Shown here: piece after piece, positions 1 to 8,625 of the stretch
Position numbering within the stretch: position 1 is the first letter of the stretch
How the letters are laid out: each line of letters starts with the position of its first letter
Assembly: GCA_937898545.1 (NCBI GenBank)
Contig: CALEJV010000005.1
Location: forward strand, 186,001 to 250,000
Length of the DNA: 64,000 bases
Direction: 5' to 3'
Source: an uncultured Candidatus Saccharibacteria bacterium
Lineage (GTDB): Bacteria > Patescibacteriota > Saccharimonadia > Saccharimonadales > Saccharimonadaceae
Notes under the pieces: generated by a model
What the model was told of the DNA's origin: nothing
What the model saw: the letters and a program-made list of their open reading frames with translations, nothing else
Databases searched by the model: none
Program-made: the position numbers and the translations under genes

Positions 1-11
1 GTCATTCTCAG

Positions 12-626
12 TCATTTCTTCTCCTCTCTTAAACAAATTTCTACCAGCTCTGGAAATGCTCGTGTCTGCATCGCACTGAAGGTGAAGTGGCCATAGTCGA
101 CAAATCGATGGTAGCGCAGCTGGGGTAGCTCACAGCGGAGCTTTGCCGTGGAGCTTTGCAGGTGTGGGTAGTCATTAGTAGAATAGAGCACATCAATGCC
201 GTGCATTGCTTTGCGGTCTATCTGGCGGTCGAGTGCAAAGCGAAAGAAATCTCCTGCCTCTCCCTCAATATCCAGCCACGGTGCCACCAGTACGACCCGG
301 CCAACCCGGCAATTTCCCTCACTCAGCCAGCGAAGCAAAAAACCTCCACCACAGCTATGGCCCACTAGCAGCGTACGCTCATCCACTGGCAGATGGGCAA
401 ACTCTTGGCACCATGCCTCGTAGCGTGGCTCGTATGGGCGAGGCATCTCGGGTGTTTGCGTTAGTATCCCACGTATCAAGAATTGTTGCTGGAGCCAAGG
501 CAGCCAATGTGAGTTGCTTGGGCTGTCACCCTGGATATTATAGTACTCGTCATAGTCTGGTCGTCCATGGAGGATGATTGCCCGAGTAAGCGGAGTGTCG
601 TTTCTGTAGTGGTTTTCGATATCCAT
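12..626 (-). CDS. RBBP9/YdeN-like serine hydrolase
   Basis: A 204-residue alpha/beta-hydrolase of the small RBBP9/YdeN type. The N-terminal strand and loop read AIILHGRP. The nucleophile elbow is GHSCGG with Ser91, and a C-terminal DYGHF places the catalytic His near residue 180. The length is normal for the family, whose natural substrates are mostly unknown. The start ATG has a GAGGAG site somewhat far upstream. It is the last gene of a leftward run that begins at recA. No signal peptide is visible, so it is probably cytoplasmic. The family call is firm; no substrate can be named. Confidence 0.8.
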   Translation of the reverse strand: MDIENHYRNDTPLTRAIILHGRPDYDEYYNIQGDSPSNSHWLPWLQQQFLIRGILTQTPEMPRPYEPRYEAWCQEFAHLPVDERTLLVGHSCGGGFLLRWLSEGNCRVGRVVLVAPWLDIEGEAGDFFRFALDRQIDRKAMHGIDVLYSTNDYPHLQSSTAKLRCELPQLRYHRFVDYGHFTFSAMQTRAFPELVEICLREEKK

Positions 627-691
627 GCTTTATTTTTACTCCTCTGATGTAGCCTCTAGACTCGTTGCCTTGGTCTTTTTCTACCCCTATT

Positions 692-1240
692 TTATGACTC
701 GCGCGATATTTGCCCTAGTTCTTCCATTAACAGTGCAAAATAGAGTGGCCGATGCGGCACAAGCATCGCATCTTCTGGCTGCTCGACCATCTGACGGAAT
801 GTGTCATACGGCACCCAGCGCAGTGCCACCGCTTCACCATCAACCATATCGAGCGGCTCATCGTGATATTCATAAGTATAAACAAAGTGAAACTCGCTAT
901 ATGCTGATTTGCGCTTTGGTAAACTCCCAATGAACTTCACTCGAGAAGTATCAAGCGTCATACCAATTTCTTCTTGAGCCTCACGCAGTGCCGCATCGAG
1001 CGGTGTTTCACCAAGGCTCACGTGCCCTGCTGCCGAAATATCCCAATAGCCTGGCCAGTTTTTGACCTGGTCAGCTCGGCGCTGAAGCAATATGTCACAT
1101 CCACCATCGCTACTACGCCGCCACAACCAAACATGTGCTGCCGCAACAATAGTATCCTTGGTCAAATCTTTGCGGGTAAGGCCTTCGCCCTGTTTTGGCA
1201 CTCCATTTGGGCGATAACTCTGCCATAGATCATTATGCAT
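692..1240 (-). CDS. NUDIX hydrolase
   Basis: A NUDIX-fold pyrophosphohydrolase of about 182 residues. The Nudix box lies at about residues 72-94, with the Gly, the GE pair and the REAQEEIG core intact. The region before it (LLQRRADQVKNWPGYWD) resembles the IPP-isomerase-like/YfcD branch of the superfamily, but no substrate can be assigned. The recX stop codon is followed directly by GTG-ATG. The AGGAG site is spaced better for the ATG, so that start is used. It is probably co-transcribed with recX. Confidence 0.88.
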   Translation of the reverse strand: MHNDLWQSYRPNGVPKQGEGLTRKDLTKDTIVAAAHVWLWRRSSDGGCDILLQRRADQVKNWPGYWDISAAGHVSLGETPLDAALREAQEEIGMTLDTSRVKFIGSLPKRKSAYSEFHFVYTYEYHDEPLDMVDGEAVALRWVPYDTFRQMVEQPEDAMLVPHRPLYFALLMEELGQISRES

Positions 1241-1243
1241 CAC

Positions 1244-1756
1244 TTACTCCTGTGTGTTGTTCTTTATATCAGTTACTACTTTTCGCATGTGCTGCGCTAG
1301 GCGAGTCAGCTCAGCCGTCAATTTACGCCGACTTACGCCTTTGCTGAGCTGACGATTTTCCACCCACCACCGCGCAAACGCTTCGTCATTAACATATGTT
1401 TTCTGCTGGAGCTTACTCAGCACTCGCGACGCCACCCGCTCTGAATAGACCACAGGATTATCAATACCCGTTTGTTTCTTACGGAGTGTTGGTTGAGTTT
1501 TTCGCCATAAGTAGTCTCTCACTTCTTTGACCGAATGTGGCCGCCGCAAACAATATTCAAGCGCCCGCATATATAGCTTGCCAAACTGGCTCTCTTCCTG
1601 CAGCTCTTCCAGCTCCCCATCACTCAATTCGCGACCAACCTTAAGATTTAAGTCAGTCACCTGAGCGATGTCCAAACTGAAGCTGTATACGCCATCAATA
1701 CTGACATTCACTCGATTATTGTTGCGCGCCTGAAGAGAGATGTCAGTGATTTTCAT
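1244..1756 (-). CDS. recX: Regulatory protein RecX
   Basis: RecX binds RecA filaments and limits their activity. The 170-residue protein has the usual helical three-repeat make-up, with a central YCLRRPHSVKEVRDYL repeat and a following repeat containing YVNDEAFARWWVENR. It lies two genes downstream of recA on the same strand, the common recA-recX arrangement, separated here by a 2H phosphoesterase gene. A TATAAT box ends 6 nt before the ATG and there is no Shine-Dalgarno, so recX probably also has its own leaderless transcript. Confidence 0.9.
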   Translation of the reverse strand: MKITDISLQARNNNRVNVSIDGVYSFSLDIAQVTDLNLKVGRELSDGELEELQEESQFGKLYMRALEYCLRRPHSVKEVRDYLWRKTQPTLRKKQTGIDNPVVYSERVASRVLSKLQQKTYVNDEAFARWWVENRQLSKGVSRRKLTAELTRLAQHMRKVVTDIKNNTQE

Positions 1757-1762
1757 AAAAAT

Positions 1763-1768
1763 ATTATA
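1763..1768 (-). promoter_or_regulatory. -10 box of recX
   Basis: TATAAT separated from the recX ATG by 6 nt; no ribosome-binding site lies between them. Confidence 0.6.
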
Positions 1769-1801
1769 ACGCGAAGACGGTGAGCTCGCTACTGGCAGAG
1801 G

Positions 1802-2326
1802 TTACTCGACTACCTCGACCACCTTGCCATGCACGCCGTTGTAGCAAGCAGCAGCACGCGGCTCGGTGATGACCGGTAGTTGCCCTGGAATAGCGCTCGT
1901 ATTAACGTCGTCAAGCGTACCGGCCTCGACGCAACCAAGCGTGATGTGCGGGCGGAAGCCATCGACATCCAGCCCCGGATGAATACCATCCAGTGCCGCG
2001 AGTAATTGCTGGCGCGCCTCAACCATCCAGGCAGTTTTCTGCGTGCGCAGCTCCACCCAAACACAGTTGCCCGCTTTATCTGGCAGGAAATTAACTCCAT
2101 CAAGCACCAACTTATCGAGGACGGGTAGCGCCGCAGCGGCTGCTTTGAGACGTGGCATATCCTGCTCAGTCACATTAATCAGTGTCACGTGTGGGATAAA
2201 CTCACCAAAGTCAAGGTTCATTGTTTCTGACAACTCGCGAAGATACGCGTTTTGCTCATCATCAAAGACGAGGCTAACTGACGCCATATGTTTTTCGACT
2301 GGATATGCAGTATCTGCTGCGCGCAT
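1802..2326 (-). CDS. 2H phosphoesterase (LigT / 2'-5' RNA ligase-like)
   Basis: A 174-residue member of the 2H phosphoesterase superfamily. Both catalytic motifs are present: PHVTL with His46/Thr48 and PHITL with His127/Thr129. Such enzymes hydrolyse or form 2'-5' or cyclic phosphodiester bonds in RNA or nucleotides; the substrate here is unknown. The start overlaps the recA stop as TAATG, which indicates translational coupling to recA. Placing an RNA-end enzyme between recA and recX is unusual. A second start, MASVSLV, occurs a few codons in, but the coupled ATG is preferred. Confidence 0.85.
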   Translation of the reverse strand: MRAADTAYPVEKHMASVSLVFDDEQNAYLRELSETMNLDFGEFIPHVTLINVTEQDMPRLKAAAAALPVLDKLVLDGVNFLPDKAGNCVWVELRTQKTAWMVEARQQLLAALDGIHPGLDVDGFRPHITLGCVEAGTLDDVNTSAIPGQLPVITEPRAAACYNGVHGKVVEVVE

Positions 2327-3348
2327 TAGTTTTCTCCTTCTTTTACGTTATCGCGAACTTTCTGGTCAATTTCCGCCAGAACCTCAGGATTTTCTTTCAG
2401 ATACAATTTAGTTTTATCGCGGCCTTGACCGATGGTTTCGCCGTTATATTTGTAAAAAGCGCCAGATTTTTCGACGATACCGTGCGTAGCTGCCAGGTCA
2501 AGAATATCGCCAGTTTTAGAGATGCCTTCGTTATACATAATGTCGAACTCAGCAACGCGGAAGGGCGGCGCAATCTTGTTCTTTACCACCTTTACCTTTG
2601 TGCGGTTACCACGAATGTCATCACCCACTTTGATTTGCCCAATCCGGCGGATATCCACCCGCTGCGAGGCATAGAACTTCAGCGCATTACCACCAGTCGT
2701 TGTCTCGGGGTTGCCAAACATCACGCCAATCTTCATGCGGATCTGGTTGATGAAAATGACGGTTGCTTTGCTCTTGTTGATAATCCCCGTTAGCTTGCGC
2801 AGTGCTTGGCTCATCAAGCGAGCCTGGAGACCCATGTGTGAATCACCCATGTCGCCGTCAATTTCTGCTTGCGGCGTCAACGCTGCCACCGAGTCCACCA
2901 CGATGAGATCAACGGCGTTCGACCGCACCAGCGTCTCCGTAATCTCCAACGCTTGCTCACCATTATCTGGCTGCGACACCAAAAGGTTGTCTGTATCGAC
3001 ACCAAGCTTCTTGGCATAGCTAGGGTCGAGCGCATGCTCGGCATCAACAAAGGCCGCCGTGCCACCCTGCTTCTGAATCTCGGCAATGGCATGCAGCGTC
3101 AGTGTCGTCTTACCGCTACTCTCTGGCCCATAAATCTCGATAATGCGCCCCTTGGGGTAGCCACCGCCTAGCGCAAGATCGAGGCTCAGCGAGCCAGACG
3201 GAATCACCGCTACATCTGCCTGATGGAATTCACCAAGCTTCATAATGGCACCATCACCAAATTGTTTTGTAATCTGATCCATCGCGAGGCCAAGCGCTTT
3301 GAGCTTGCCGTCATCTGTGGTTTGTGTCGTATTCGATTGTTTGGTCAT
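2326..3348 (-). CDS. recA: Recombinase RecA
   Basis: RecA, 340 residues, catalyses homologous strand exchange and activates the SOS response. Walker A is GPESSGKT at residues 74-81; the [20 protein letters not shown] and [12 protein letters not shown] segments are all intact. The open frame extends upstream to a TTG, but the sequence from that TTG is itself the Shine-Dalgarno (GAAGGAGAGGGG) for the ATG at 3348, so the shorter start is chosen. It heads the leftward group recA-2H phosphoesterase-recX-NUDIX. Confidence 0.98.
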   Translation of the reverse strand: MTKQSNTTQTTDDGKLKALGLAMDQITKQFGDGAIMKLGEFHQADVAVIPSGSLSLDLALGGGYPKGRIIEIYGPESSGKTTLTLHAIAEIQKQGGTAAFVDAEHALDPSYAKKLGVDTDNLLVSQPDNGEQALEITETLVRSNAVDLIVVDSVAALTPQAEIDGDMGDSHMGLQARLMSQALRKLTGIINKSKATVIFINQIRMKIGVMFGNPETTTGGNALKFYASQRVDIRRIGQIKVGDDIRGNRTKVKVVKNKIAPPFRVAEFDIMYNEGISKTGDILDLAATHGIVEKSGAFYKYNGETIGQGRDKTKLYLKENPEVLAEIDQKVRDNVKEGEN

Positions 3349-3539
3349 ACGTCCCCTCTCCTTCAAGAATTTATTATACCAGAATCTCTTGCCGTTGTCC
3401 GCGTGGAGATTGGTTTGTATTGATGAAGCCTCGATATCACCGATTTATTTTTATATAACCTCCAGCTCCCATTGCTCTATTGATATAGAGCGCTAAACAG
3501 CAACGGGCCTTTTGAAGACATTTTTCGTGATGGACATGC

Positions 3540-3545
3540 TATAAT
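3540..3545 (+). promoter_or_regulatory. -10 box of pilin-like gene
   Basis: TATAAT ends 6 nt before the ATG at 3552; no Shine-Dalgarno is visible. Confidence 0.6.
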
Positions 3546-3551
3546 AACACC

Positions 3552-3950
3552 ATGAAGGCACGTAAAGGATTTACCGTTATTGAGCTCATCGTCGTGATCG
3601 CTCTGCTTGCAACGGGCAGCTGGCTCTTTTTCAGTGAGAAAATCGCGACCGAAGCGACGCAGCGTGACAATCAGCGCAAAACTGCCATTAACGCGATGTA
3701 CTATAGCCTGGAAGAAGTGTATTTTGAGAAAAATAACCACTACCCCAACACGATCGATAGCAAGACACTGCGCTCGGTTGACCCATCGCTCTTTACCGAT
3801 CCAAATGGCCACAAGCTTGGCAGCGCCCAGTCTAGCTACCACTACAGTGGTACCGACTGCACCACCGACAACCAGTGTAAAGGCTACAAACTCACTGCTA
3901 ATTTAGAGCGTGAGGCAGACTACACCAAAACCAACCGCAATAATACCTAA
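3552..3950 (+). CDS. Type IV pilin-like (pseudopilin) protein
   Basis: A 132-residue prepilin-like protein. It has a class III leader MKARKG followed by FTVIELIVVIA: prepilin-peptidase cleavage after Gly6, Phe at +1 and the diagnostic Glu at +5, then a roughly 20-residue hydrophobic helix. The globular part contains two Cys (GTDCTTDNQCKG) that probably form the D-loop disulfide. It stands alone, with its own leaderless promoter and a strong downstream terminator. In Saccharibacteria type IV pili serve motility, host contact and DNA uptake; comEC lies about 11 kb away. Whether it is a major or minor pilin cannot be told. Confidence 0.85.
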   Translation: MKARKGFTVIELIVVIALLATGSWLFFSEKIATEATQRDNQRKTAINAMYYSLEEVYFEKNNHYPNTIDSKTLRSVDPSLFTDPNGHKLGSAQSSYHYSGTDCTTDNQCKGYKLTANLEREADYTKTNRNNT

Positions 3951-3971
3951 GTCTCTATTGGATAGATATGC

Positions 3972-4005
3972 AAAAACACCGAGCCTTATCTGCTCGGTGT
4001 TTTTT
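3972..4005. terminator. Bidirectional intrinsic terminator
   Basis: A perfect 13-bp stem (3972-3984 with 3992-4004) with a 7-nt loop, with A- and T-runs at both ends. It serves the pilin gene from the left and the convergent membrane-protein gene from the right. Confidence 0.85.
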
Positions 4006-4024
4006 ATCATCAACGCTGCTCACA

Positions 4025-4789
4025 TTAGTCATTTGCCACTGGCCGGCCGTTCTTGAAGTCCTCTACTGCGTTATTAAGCGTCGCGATTTCTTGCTTGGGG
4101 TTGGCTACGAATGAGAAGCGATAGGTCGTCTCGTCACCCTCCGTACTGAGGCGAATTGAGCCATAATTAAACATTGCCTGGAGCACACCACGCTGGTTGT
4201 AGCTGGCATCTTCAATATTCATCAGGCTGACCGTTTGCTCAGTGTGTGAAAAAATACTCGTCTGGATCTCCTGGATAACACTCTCATTCGTGAGATAAAA
4301 CATATTGCGCGTATAAACCCAGACCGACACATAGCCACCAAGAATAAAGGCCAAGATGAGCGCCATACACAGCAACATAAATGACCCAGAAGCAGAAGTT
4401 GGCAGGTGGAGGAGATCAAAAATATAGTCGTAATTAAACATCAGTGCCAAGACAATGCTTGTCATCAAGGTCGACATAACAATTGCTGGCAGCATACCAA
4501 TCGGGTGGCGACGCACCACACTAATGATGTATTCTTGCTCACTCAGGTTGAGATTCGGGAAGGCCATGACTGATTCATCATGGCGGCGACGCACTTCTGA
4601 TGACATCCGTGGCAGGTTCGCTTCTGGGCGCGGCGCATGGTAGTGGGGAGCGCCTTCTTTGCCGCTCACATCGTAGAGTGTGCTGCTCGCGCGTGGTGCT
4701 GTGGGCGGCTCGGCGTAGAGTGGGTTACCATCGACATCATAGGCGACGGGCCGTGGTGGATCATTGCGTTGCAATCGTTGTGAATTCAT
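4025..4789 (-). CDS. Membrane protein with bacterial PH (bPH2/DUF304) domain
   Basis: A 254-residue protein. The first ~75 residues are polar and Pro-rich with no signal peptide. Two transmembrane helices follow, around residues 100-120 and 130-155. The C-terminal ~90 residues look like a bPH2 (YdbS/DUF304) domain, with FYLTNESVIQEI, then a SLMNIEDASYNQRG segment and a YGSIRLSTEG strand. Function is unknown; the fold is a membrane-anchored PH-like domain. It is a single-gene unit with a leaderless start, convergent with the pilin gene. Confidence 0.75.
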   Translation of the reverse strand: MNSQRLQRNDPPRPVAYDVDGNPLYAEPPTAPRASSTLYDVSGKEGAPHYHAPRPEANLPRMSSEVRRRHDESVMAFPNLNLSEQEYIISVVRRHPIGMLPAIVMSTLMTSIVLALMFNYDYIFDLLHLPTSASGSFMLLCMALILAFILGGYVSVWVYTRNMFYLTNESVIQEIQTSIFSHTEQTVSLMNIEDASYNQRGVLQAMFNYGSIRLSTEGDETTYRFSFVANPKQEIATLNNAVEDFKNGRPVAND

Positions 4790-4795
4790 GGGTAT

Positions 4796-4801
4796 ATTGT
4801 A
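4796..4801 (-). promoter_or_regulatory. -10 box of bPH2 gene
   Basis: TACAAT with a 6-nt spacer to the ATG at 4789. Confidence 0.5.
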
Positions 4802-4831
4802 GCATATCTTGGGCCCATCACCTCATGCCTC

Positions 4832-5839
4832 TTACTCCATTGCGCGGCCAAGATGCTGCTGTGCTCGAGGTGTCACCCGTCGGCCTCGCGGCGTCCGCTC
4901 AATAAAGCCTATTTGCAGGAGATATGGCTCATAGAAGTCCTCGATCGTCGTTGTCTCATCACCCGTCAGAGCAGCAATTGTCGTCAGACCAACCGGGCTA
5001 TCGCCATAGGTATCGAGCATCGAGCGCAACAAATTACGGTCGGCTGGGTCGAGGCCAAGCTCGTCGACTTCCAGCAGAGTCAGTGCCTGTGTTGTCGTTG
5101 TTACATCAACAATACCATCACCATTCACGTCTGCATAGTCGCGCACCCGCTTGAGCAGGCGATTTGCAATCCGTGGTGTGAGGCGTGCTCTGGTGGAGAG
5201 CAATCGCGACGCCTCTGGCTTGATGCGCGTCTCGAGGATAGTTGCTGCCCGCGTGATGATCTGTGCGATCTCATCTGGAGTGTAAAATTCCAAACGATAG
5301 ATATGCCCAAATCGGTCGCGCAGTGGCGCCGCAAGGCTCCCCGTCCGTGTCGTCGCGCCAATTACCGTAAAGTGCGGTAGGTCGAGCCGCACACTGCGAG
5401 CCGCTGGCCCTTTGCCAATGACGATATCGAGCTTGAAGTCCTCCATCGCTGAGTATAAGATCTCTTCCACAGCTCGCCCCAAGCGGTGGATCTCATCGAT
5501 AAACAACACATCGCCGTCATTGAGGTTAGTCAAGATCGATGCTAAGTCGCCCGCCTTCTCGATCGCCGGGCCACTGGTGACCCGCAAGCCAGCCCCCATC
5601 TCGTTGGCAATCACCGCCGCCATCGTCGTCTTGCCGAGGCCAGGTGGGCCATAGAGCAAGACATGGTCGATTGGCTCACCACGTTTCTTGGCTGCCGCAA
5701 TCGCTAATTGCAAATTCTTCTTCAGCCGCTCCTGCCCCACATACTCCGCAAAGCGCTGTGGCCGCAGCGTCACCTCAATGTGCTGCTCCTCGCTATCATC
5801 TGCGTGGCTACTGGTATCAACAATTCGTTCTATCGCCAT
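4832..5839 (-). CDS. ruvB: Holliday junction helicase RuvB
   Basis: RuvB, 335 residues, is the AAA+ motor that drives branch migration with RuvA. Walker A is GPPGLGKT (64-71) and Walker B is FIDEIHRL (from 113). Sensor 1 is VIGATTRTG, and the C-terminal winged helix ends with [11 protein letters not shown]. The length is typical. It is transcribed alone, away from ruvA (9.2 kb) and ruvC (12.4 kb), so the ruv genes are scattered here. Confidence 0.98.
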   Translation of the reverse strand: MAIERIVDTSSHADDSEEQHIEVTLRPQRFAEYVGQERLKKNLQLAIAAAKKRGEPIDHVLLYGPPGLGKTTMAAVIANEMGAGLRVTSGPAIEKAGDLASILTNLNDGDVLFIDEIHRLGRAVEEILYSAMEDFKLDIVIGKGPAARSVRLDLPHFTVIGATTRTGSLAAPLRDRFGHIYRLEFYTPDEIAQIITRAATILETRIKPEASRLLSTRARLTPRIANRLLKRVRDYADVNGDGIVDVTTTTQALTLLEVDELGLDPADRNLLRSMLDTYGDSPVGLTTIAALTGDETTTIEDFYEPYLLQIGFIERTPRGRRVTPRAQQHLGRAME

Positions 5840-5845
5840 AGGTTT

Positions 5846-5851
5846 ATTATA
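5846..5851 (-). promoter_or_regulatory. -10 box of ruvB
   Basis: TATAAT with a 6-nt spacer to the ruvB ATG. Confidence 0.6.
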
Positions 5852-5907
5852 GCATTGGTGATGGGGATAGATTGCATAGCAACCTCATCATATGGTTTAC
5901 TATACTC

Positions 5908-6255
5908 ATGCATACTGTCACACTTGTCATCACGACCCTATCATCCATTGCAACGATCATCGCTGCAATTATTGCACTCATCAAGCCTGATATGATGAGC
6001 CGCTCGACTACCATCACTCATGGCGAGCGATTCTACGCAGCAATGTACGCTTCTCGAGCACTGCCACTGGGGTTACTTACAGTAGTTGCTCCCTTTGTGT
6101 TTAATGGTTCTGAGCTGCAGTTTGTCTTTGCTGCAGCGAGCTTGGCACAAATTGGCGATGTTGTTATTGGGCTCAAAAAGCAAGAGTGGGGTATGGTAAT
6201 TGCACCAGCTGTATTGGCTGCTATATACCTTGCAGCGGCATGGCTCCTTGCTTAG
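5908..6255 (+). CDS. Small integral membrane protein, unknown function
   Basis: About 115 residues with roughly four hydrophobic segments: a first helix rich in Ile/Ala, then ALPLGLLTVVAPFVF, FVFAAASLAQIGDVVIGL and a C-terminal helix. The sequence resembles small DUF4267-type membrane proteins, but that link is weak. The ATG at 5908 is preferred over an upstream in-frame TTG because TATACT/TACTAT sequence lies directly before it and no ribosome-binding site is seen for either. Its end overlaps the convergent HIT gene by a few bases. Confidence 0.6.
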   Translation: MHTVTLVITTLSSIATIIAAIIALIKPDMMSRSTTITHGERFYAAMYASRALPLGLLTVVAPFVFNGSELQFVFAAASLAQIGDVVIGLKKQEWGMVIAPAVLAAIYLAAAWLLA

Positions 6256-6713
6256 GGTAAGTTCTCTTGCACCGCCAGGACAATCTTGCCAAACAGCTCC
6301 TCACTCACACGGTGCTCGCCACTCTCTAGATGTCGTGGCCACTTTGGGTCAGGAAATTCCTCCCCCGCAAAGTGTGTACCGTTAGCATAGCGCGGGTAGA
6401 GATGCCAGTGTACATGGGTCGATTGCCCAGCCTTGACGGCATTGTTCATCAAGCATTCCCAGTTGCACACGTCTGCACCAAATGCCTGGGTAATTGCGCG
6501 CTCCATGCTGCGGATCACCTCGTGGAGTTCGCGCCAATCGGTCTCATCGAGTTCGCTAAGTGATGACTTGTGCTCACGTAGCGTCACAAACCCTTTGCCA
6601 AGATATATCTGATTACGATCGAGTACTGCATTCCATCGATCGGTTTGTAAAACCACCGCTGGGTCATCAATTGTTTGTTCTGCCACAAATGGGCAGATGT
6701 CACAGTTTTTCAT
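6252..6713 (-). CDS. HIT family protein
   Basis: A 153-residue histidine-triad nucleotide hydrolase or transferase. The active-site triad is HVHWH (about residues 100-104) within a STHVHWHLYPRY segment. An N-terminal CDIC pair may bind zinc, as in many bacterial HIT proteins. Substrates in the family are nucleoside phosphoramidates or dinucleoside polyphosphates. The ATG at 6713 is chosen because it follows GGAGG at good spacing; the longer open frame would read through that site. Confidence 0.88.
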   Translation of the reverse strand: MKNCDICPFVAEQTIDDPAVVLQTDRWNAVLDRNQIYLGKGFVTLREHKSSLSELDETDWRELHEVIRSMERAITQAFGADVCNWECLMNNAVKAGQSTHVHWHLYPRYANGTHFAGEEFPDPKWPRHLESGEHRVSEELFGKIVLAVQENLP

Positions 6714-6772
6714 TTTTATTACCTCCTCTCGTTTTATTATAAGCGAGGAGATAGTTGTTGTCATTGTTCTAT

Positions 6773-7504
6773 TTACAAACTAAGCTTAGCTGGGCCACAC
6801 CATGGGTTGCTCATTTCCATAATGCGCTTAAGGTGAGATTTAAGAGTATCCAATCGTTTTTTGATTTCGTCCTCAGCAATACCAAGTGATTGAAAGTCAT
6901 TCTCCAATGACTCCATATATTTTGGCAAGAAATCTGCCTCAAACTGCTGGAATTTCTCCCACGGCATTTTTGGGTGCTCCTCATCGTGAAATGCCTCAGC
7001 ACCGCGCCAGAATGTCTCCCAATCAGCTGTCATATAGGCCATATCAGCGTGATGGAGTAGCTTCGCCTCGGGTGTGTCACGTTGCTGGAGTGAGGGTGTC
7101 ATAATTGTACCTCTAATAGCCCGATCGAGGAGAGCAATCTCGTAATCAGTCAGGTCAATATCATTGCTCTTGATATCTTCCTTCATGAGTGCTATTGCAT
7201 ATTCTTCCTTCGTCGGATATGCCTGAGCCTCATCATCGTCAAAACCAGCATCATGCCAGGCCGCTGCTAAGACAAGGAGCTCTTCGTGCCATGGATTTAT
7301 AGCACGCCGATAGCCATCACCGGGCAAAAGCTTCACAAGCTCACCAACTGCTTGCATCACATCTGCCATATGCCCAGGATGATGGTAAGGTAGCTCAGGA
7401 TAGCGCTTACAGGCACGTTCCACCGACCCTTCAAAGGCTCTTGTATAATGCTCCTTTGACTGGCTAATCGATTCAGGTGCAGAGTTAGGAAATTTATCAA
7501 ACAT
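6773..7504 (-). CDS. HD-domain phosphohydrolase
   Basis: A 243-residue HD-superfamily protein. Candidate metal ligands are His41/42 and His45 in YHHPGH, the HD pair His84-Asp85 in AAWHDAGF, and Asp154 in HHADMAY. It resembles predicted metal-dependent HD phosphohydrolases of unknown substrate. No partner domain is fused. A TATAAT box lies 9 nt before the ATG without a Shine-Dalgarno. Confidence 0.8.
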   Translation of the reverse strand: MFDKFPNSAPESISQSKEHYTRAFEGSVERACKRYPELPYHHPGHMADVMQAVGELVKLLPGDGYRRAINPWHEELLVLAAAWHDAGFDDDEAQAYPTKEEYAIALMKEDIKSNDIDLTDYEIALLDRAIRGTIMTPSLQQRDTPEAKLLHHADMAYMTADWETFWRGAEAFHDEEHPKMPWEKFQQFEADFLPKYMESLENDFQSLGIAEDEIKKRLDTLKSHLKRIMEMSNPWCGPAKLSL

Positions 7505-7513
7505 AGATGTCCT

Positions 7514-7519
7514 ATTATA
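7514..7519 (-). promoter_or_regulatory. -10 box of HD phosphohydrolase gene
   Basis: TATAAT with a 9-nt spacer to the ATG at 7504. Confidence 0.5.
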
Positions 7520-7573
7520 TGGATAACTCTATCAGTTGTCAACAGAGGTGCCTATGTGCCTCAGCTGTGCTGA

Positions 7574-8143
7574 TTATAACCGACGAACTTGCTTGCCAGT
7601 CGGCTTACCAACTCCACGCAGATGCGGTACTGTTGTAGCTGCAACAACGCCAGTCGCTATACCACCTGCAAGGCGCGTTCGCCCTGAATTACCACGTGCC
7701 GCTACAACAGCAAAAGCCGCCGTAGCGATATTAGCGGCTCGCTTGTAGCGCCCACCCTTGGTCACCTCACCAGTTTTTGCCAGGTGGTAGGCATTGGCTG
7801 CGCCAGTTGCTGCCTGCCCAAGGGCAACGGCAGCAATCCCCGCTCGCGCCTCGGGGTAGCGCTTGCCTAGCTCATACATCACACGCACCACAGCGGCTGT
7901 ATCTACCACGCCGTCAGTCACACGGCGCAGTGGCGTATCGTCAAGAATTTGCCCATCAGCAACATCAGCCACCATAAAAGCTGCAAGCGCAGGCCCAATC
8001 GGCTTGCCGTCACGCGCCTGCCGTGCAATGTACTCTACGCCACTATAGCGCAGGGCCGTTAGTCCCACACTCGCCACTTCTCTTAGGCGAGATATATGCT
8101 GCACATTCGGTCTCTCCAAATTTTTCTGCTCAGGATTTTTCAC
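7574..8143 (-). CDS. Possible degenerate CDP-alcohol phosphatidyltransferase-like protein
   Basis: A 189-residue Ala/Gly/Val-rich protein. A DVADG element followed by RRVTDGVVD resembles the CDP-alcohol phosphotransferase signature (DxxDGxxAR...GxxxDxxxD). The AR and the middle Gly are not conserved, and a later KGGRYKRAANI resembles the family's GK-KT segment. Activity is doubtful. The helices are only weakly hydrophobic. The start is GTG with no clear ribosome-binding site, so the true N terminus is uncertain. It is probably the last gene of the PBP1-ruvA unit. Confidence 0.45.
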   Translation of the reverse strand: MKNPEQKNLERPNVQHISRLREVASVGLTALRYSGVEYIARQARDGKPIGPALAAFMVADVADGQILDDTPLRRVTDGVVDTAAVVRVMYELGKRYPEARAGIAAVALGQAATGAANAYHLAKTGEVTKGGRYKRAANIATAAFAVVAARGNSGRTRLAGGIATGVVAATTVPHLRGVGKPTGKQVRRL

Positions 8144-8183
8144 ACTATGTGCTCGTATCTCATATTTTTTGCAGTATTCCTAA

Positions 8184-8603
8184 TCAATGATCAAGGTCAG
8201 CGATAATTTCATCTACCGAGTCGCACAAGCGAATTGAGGGGTGGAAATAAAAGATTGTTGCATGCTTGCGTTGACCCAATAGATAAATTCGTGGTGAGCC
8301 AGTAGTCGTATTGAGTGCAAGCGCTCCACCCAGCTCGACATACATACCCTTACCTGCTTTTTCATTATCGGTGCAGATAACGTAGACGTCACTCTCGACC
8401 ACACCATTCATATCATTTGTGGCACGGCGTGCTGACTCTGCTGCTTGATCGAACTTCGTCTGCTGGCCAACCAACATTTTGCTTCCGCCTTCGTTGCGTG
8501 TCCAATCATGAGTGATCTCATGTCCAGCCGCCATCAGCGCTGCCTGCACTCGCTGCACTACAGGAATATCACCAATCTGCCCTGATACAAATATTTTTGC
8601 CAT
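8184..8603 (-). CDS. Nucleoside 2-deoxyribosyltransferase-like protein
   Basis: A 139-residue Rossmann-like protein. It begins AKIFVSGQIGD and carries SDVYVICTDNEKAGKGMYVELGGALAL, which matches the family's segment with the catalytic Glu (MYVELG). Family members cleave or exchange deoxyribose on nucleosides; related proteins act on nucleotides. A GAGGAG site precedes the start. It sits directly downstream of ruvA, possibly as part of nucleotide clean-up, though that is only context. Confidence 0.6.
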   Translation of the reverse strand: MAKIFVSGQIGDIPVVQRVQAALMAAGHEITHDWTRNEGGSKMLVGQQTKFDQAAESARRATNDMNGVVESDVYVICTDNEKAGKGMYVELGGALALNTTTGSPRIYLLGQRKHATIFYFHPSIRLCDSVDEIIADLDH

Positions 8604-8625
8604 CCCATCTCCTCTCTTTATATTG

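Noticed and set aside
206..577. Open frame on the plus strand
   Set aside because: Shadow of the serine hydrolase gene; no motif and no start signal. The same holds for many frames antisense to dnaJ, ruvA, PBP1 and rfb genes.
3349..3366. Longer RecA start at a TTG
   Set aside because: The extra codons are the Shine-Dalgarno of the ATG at 3348.
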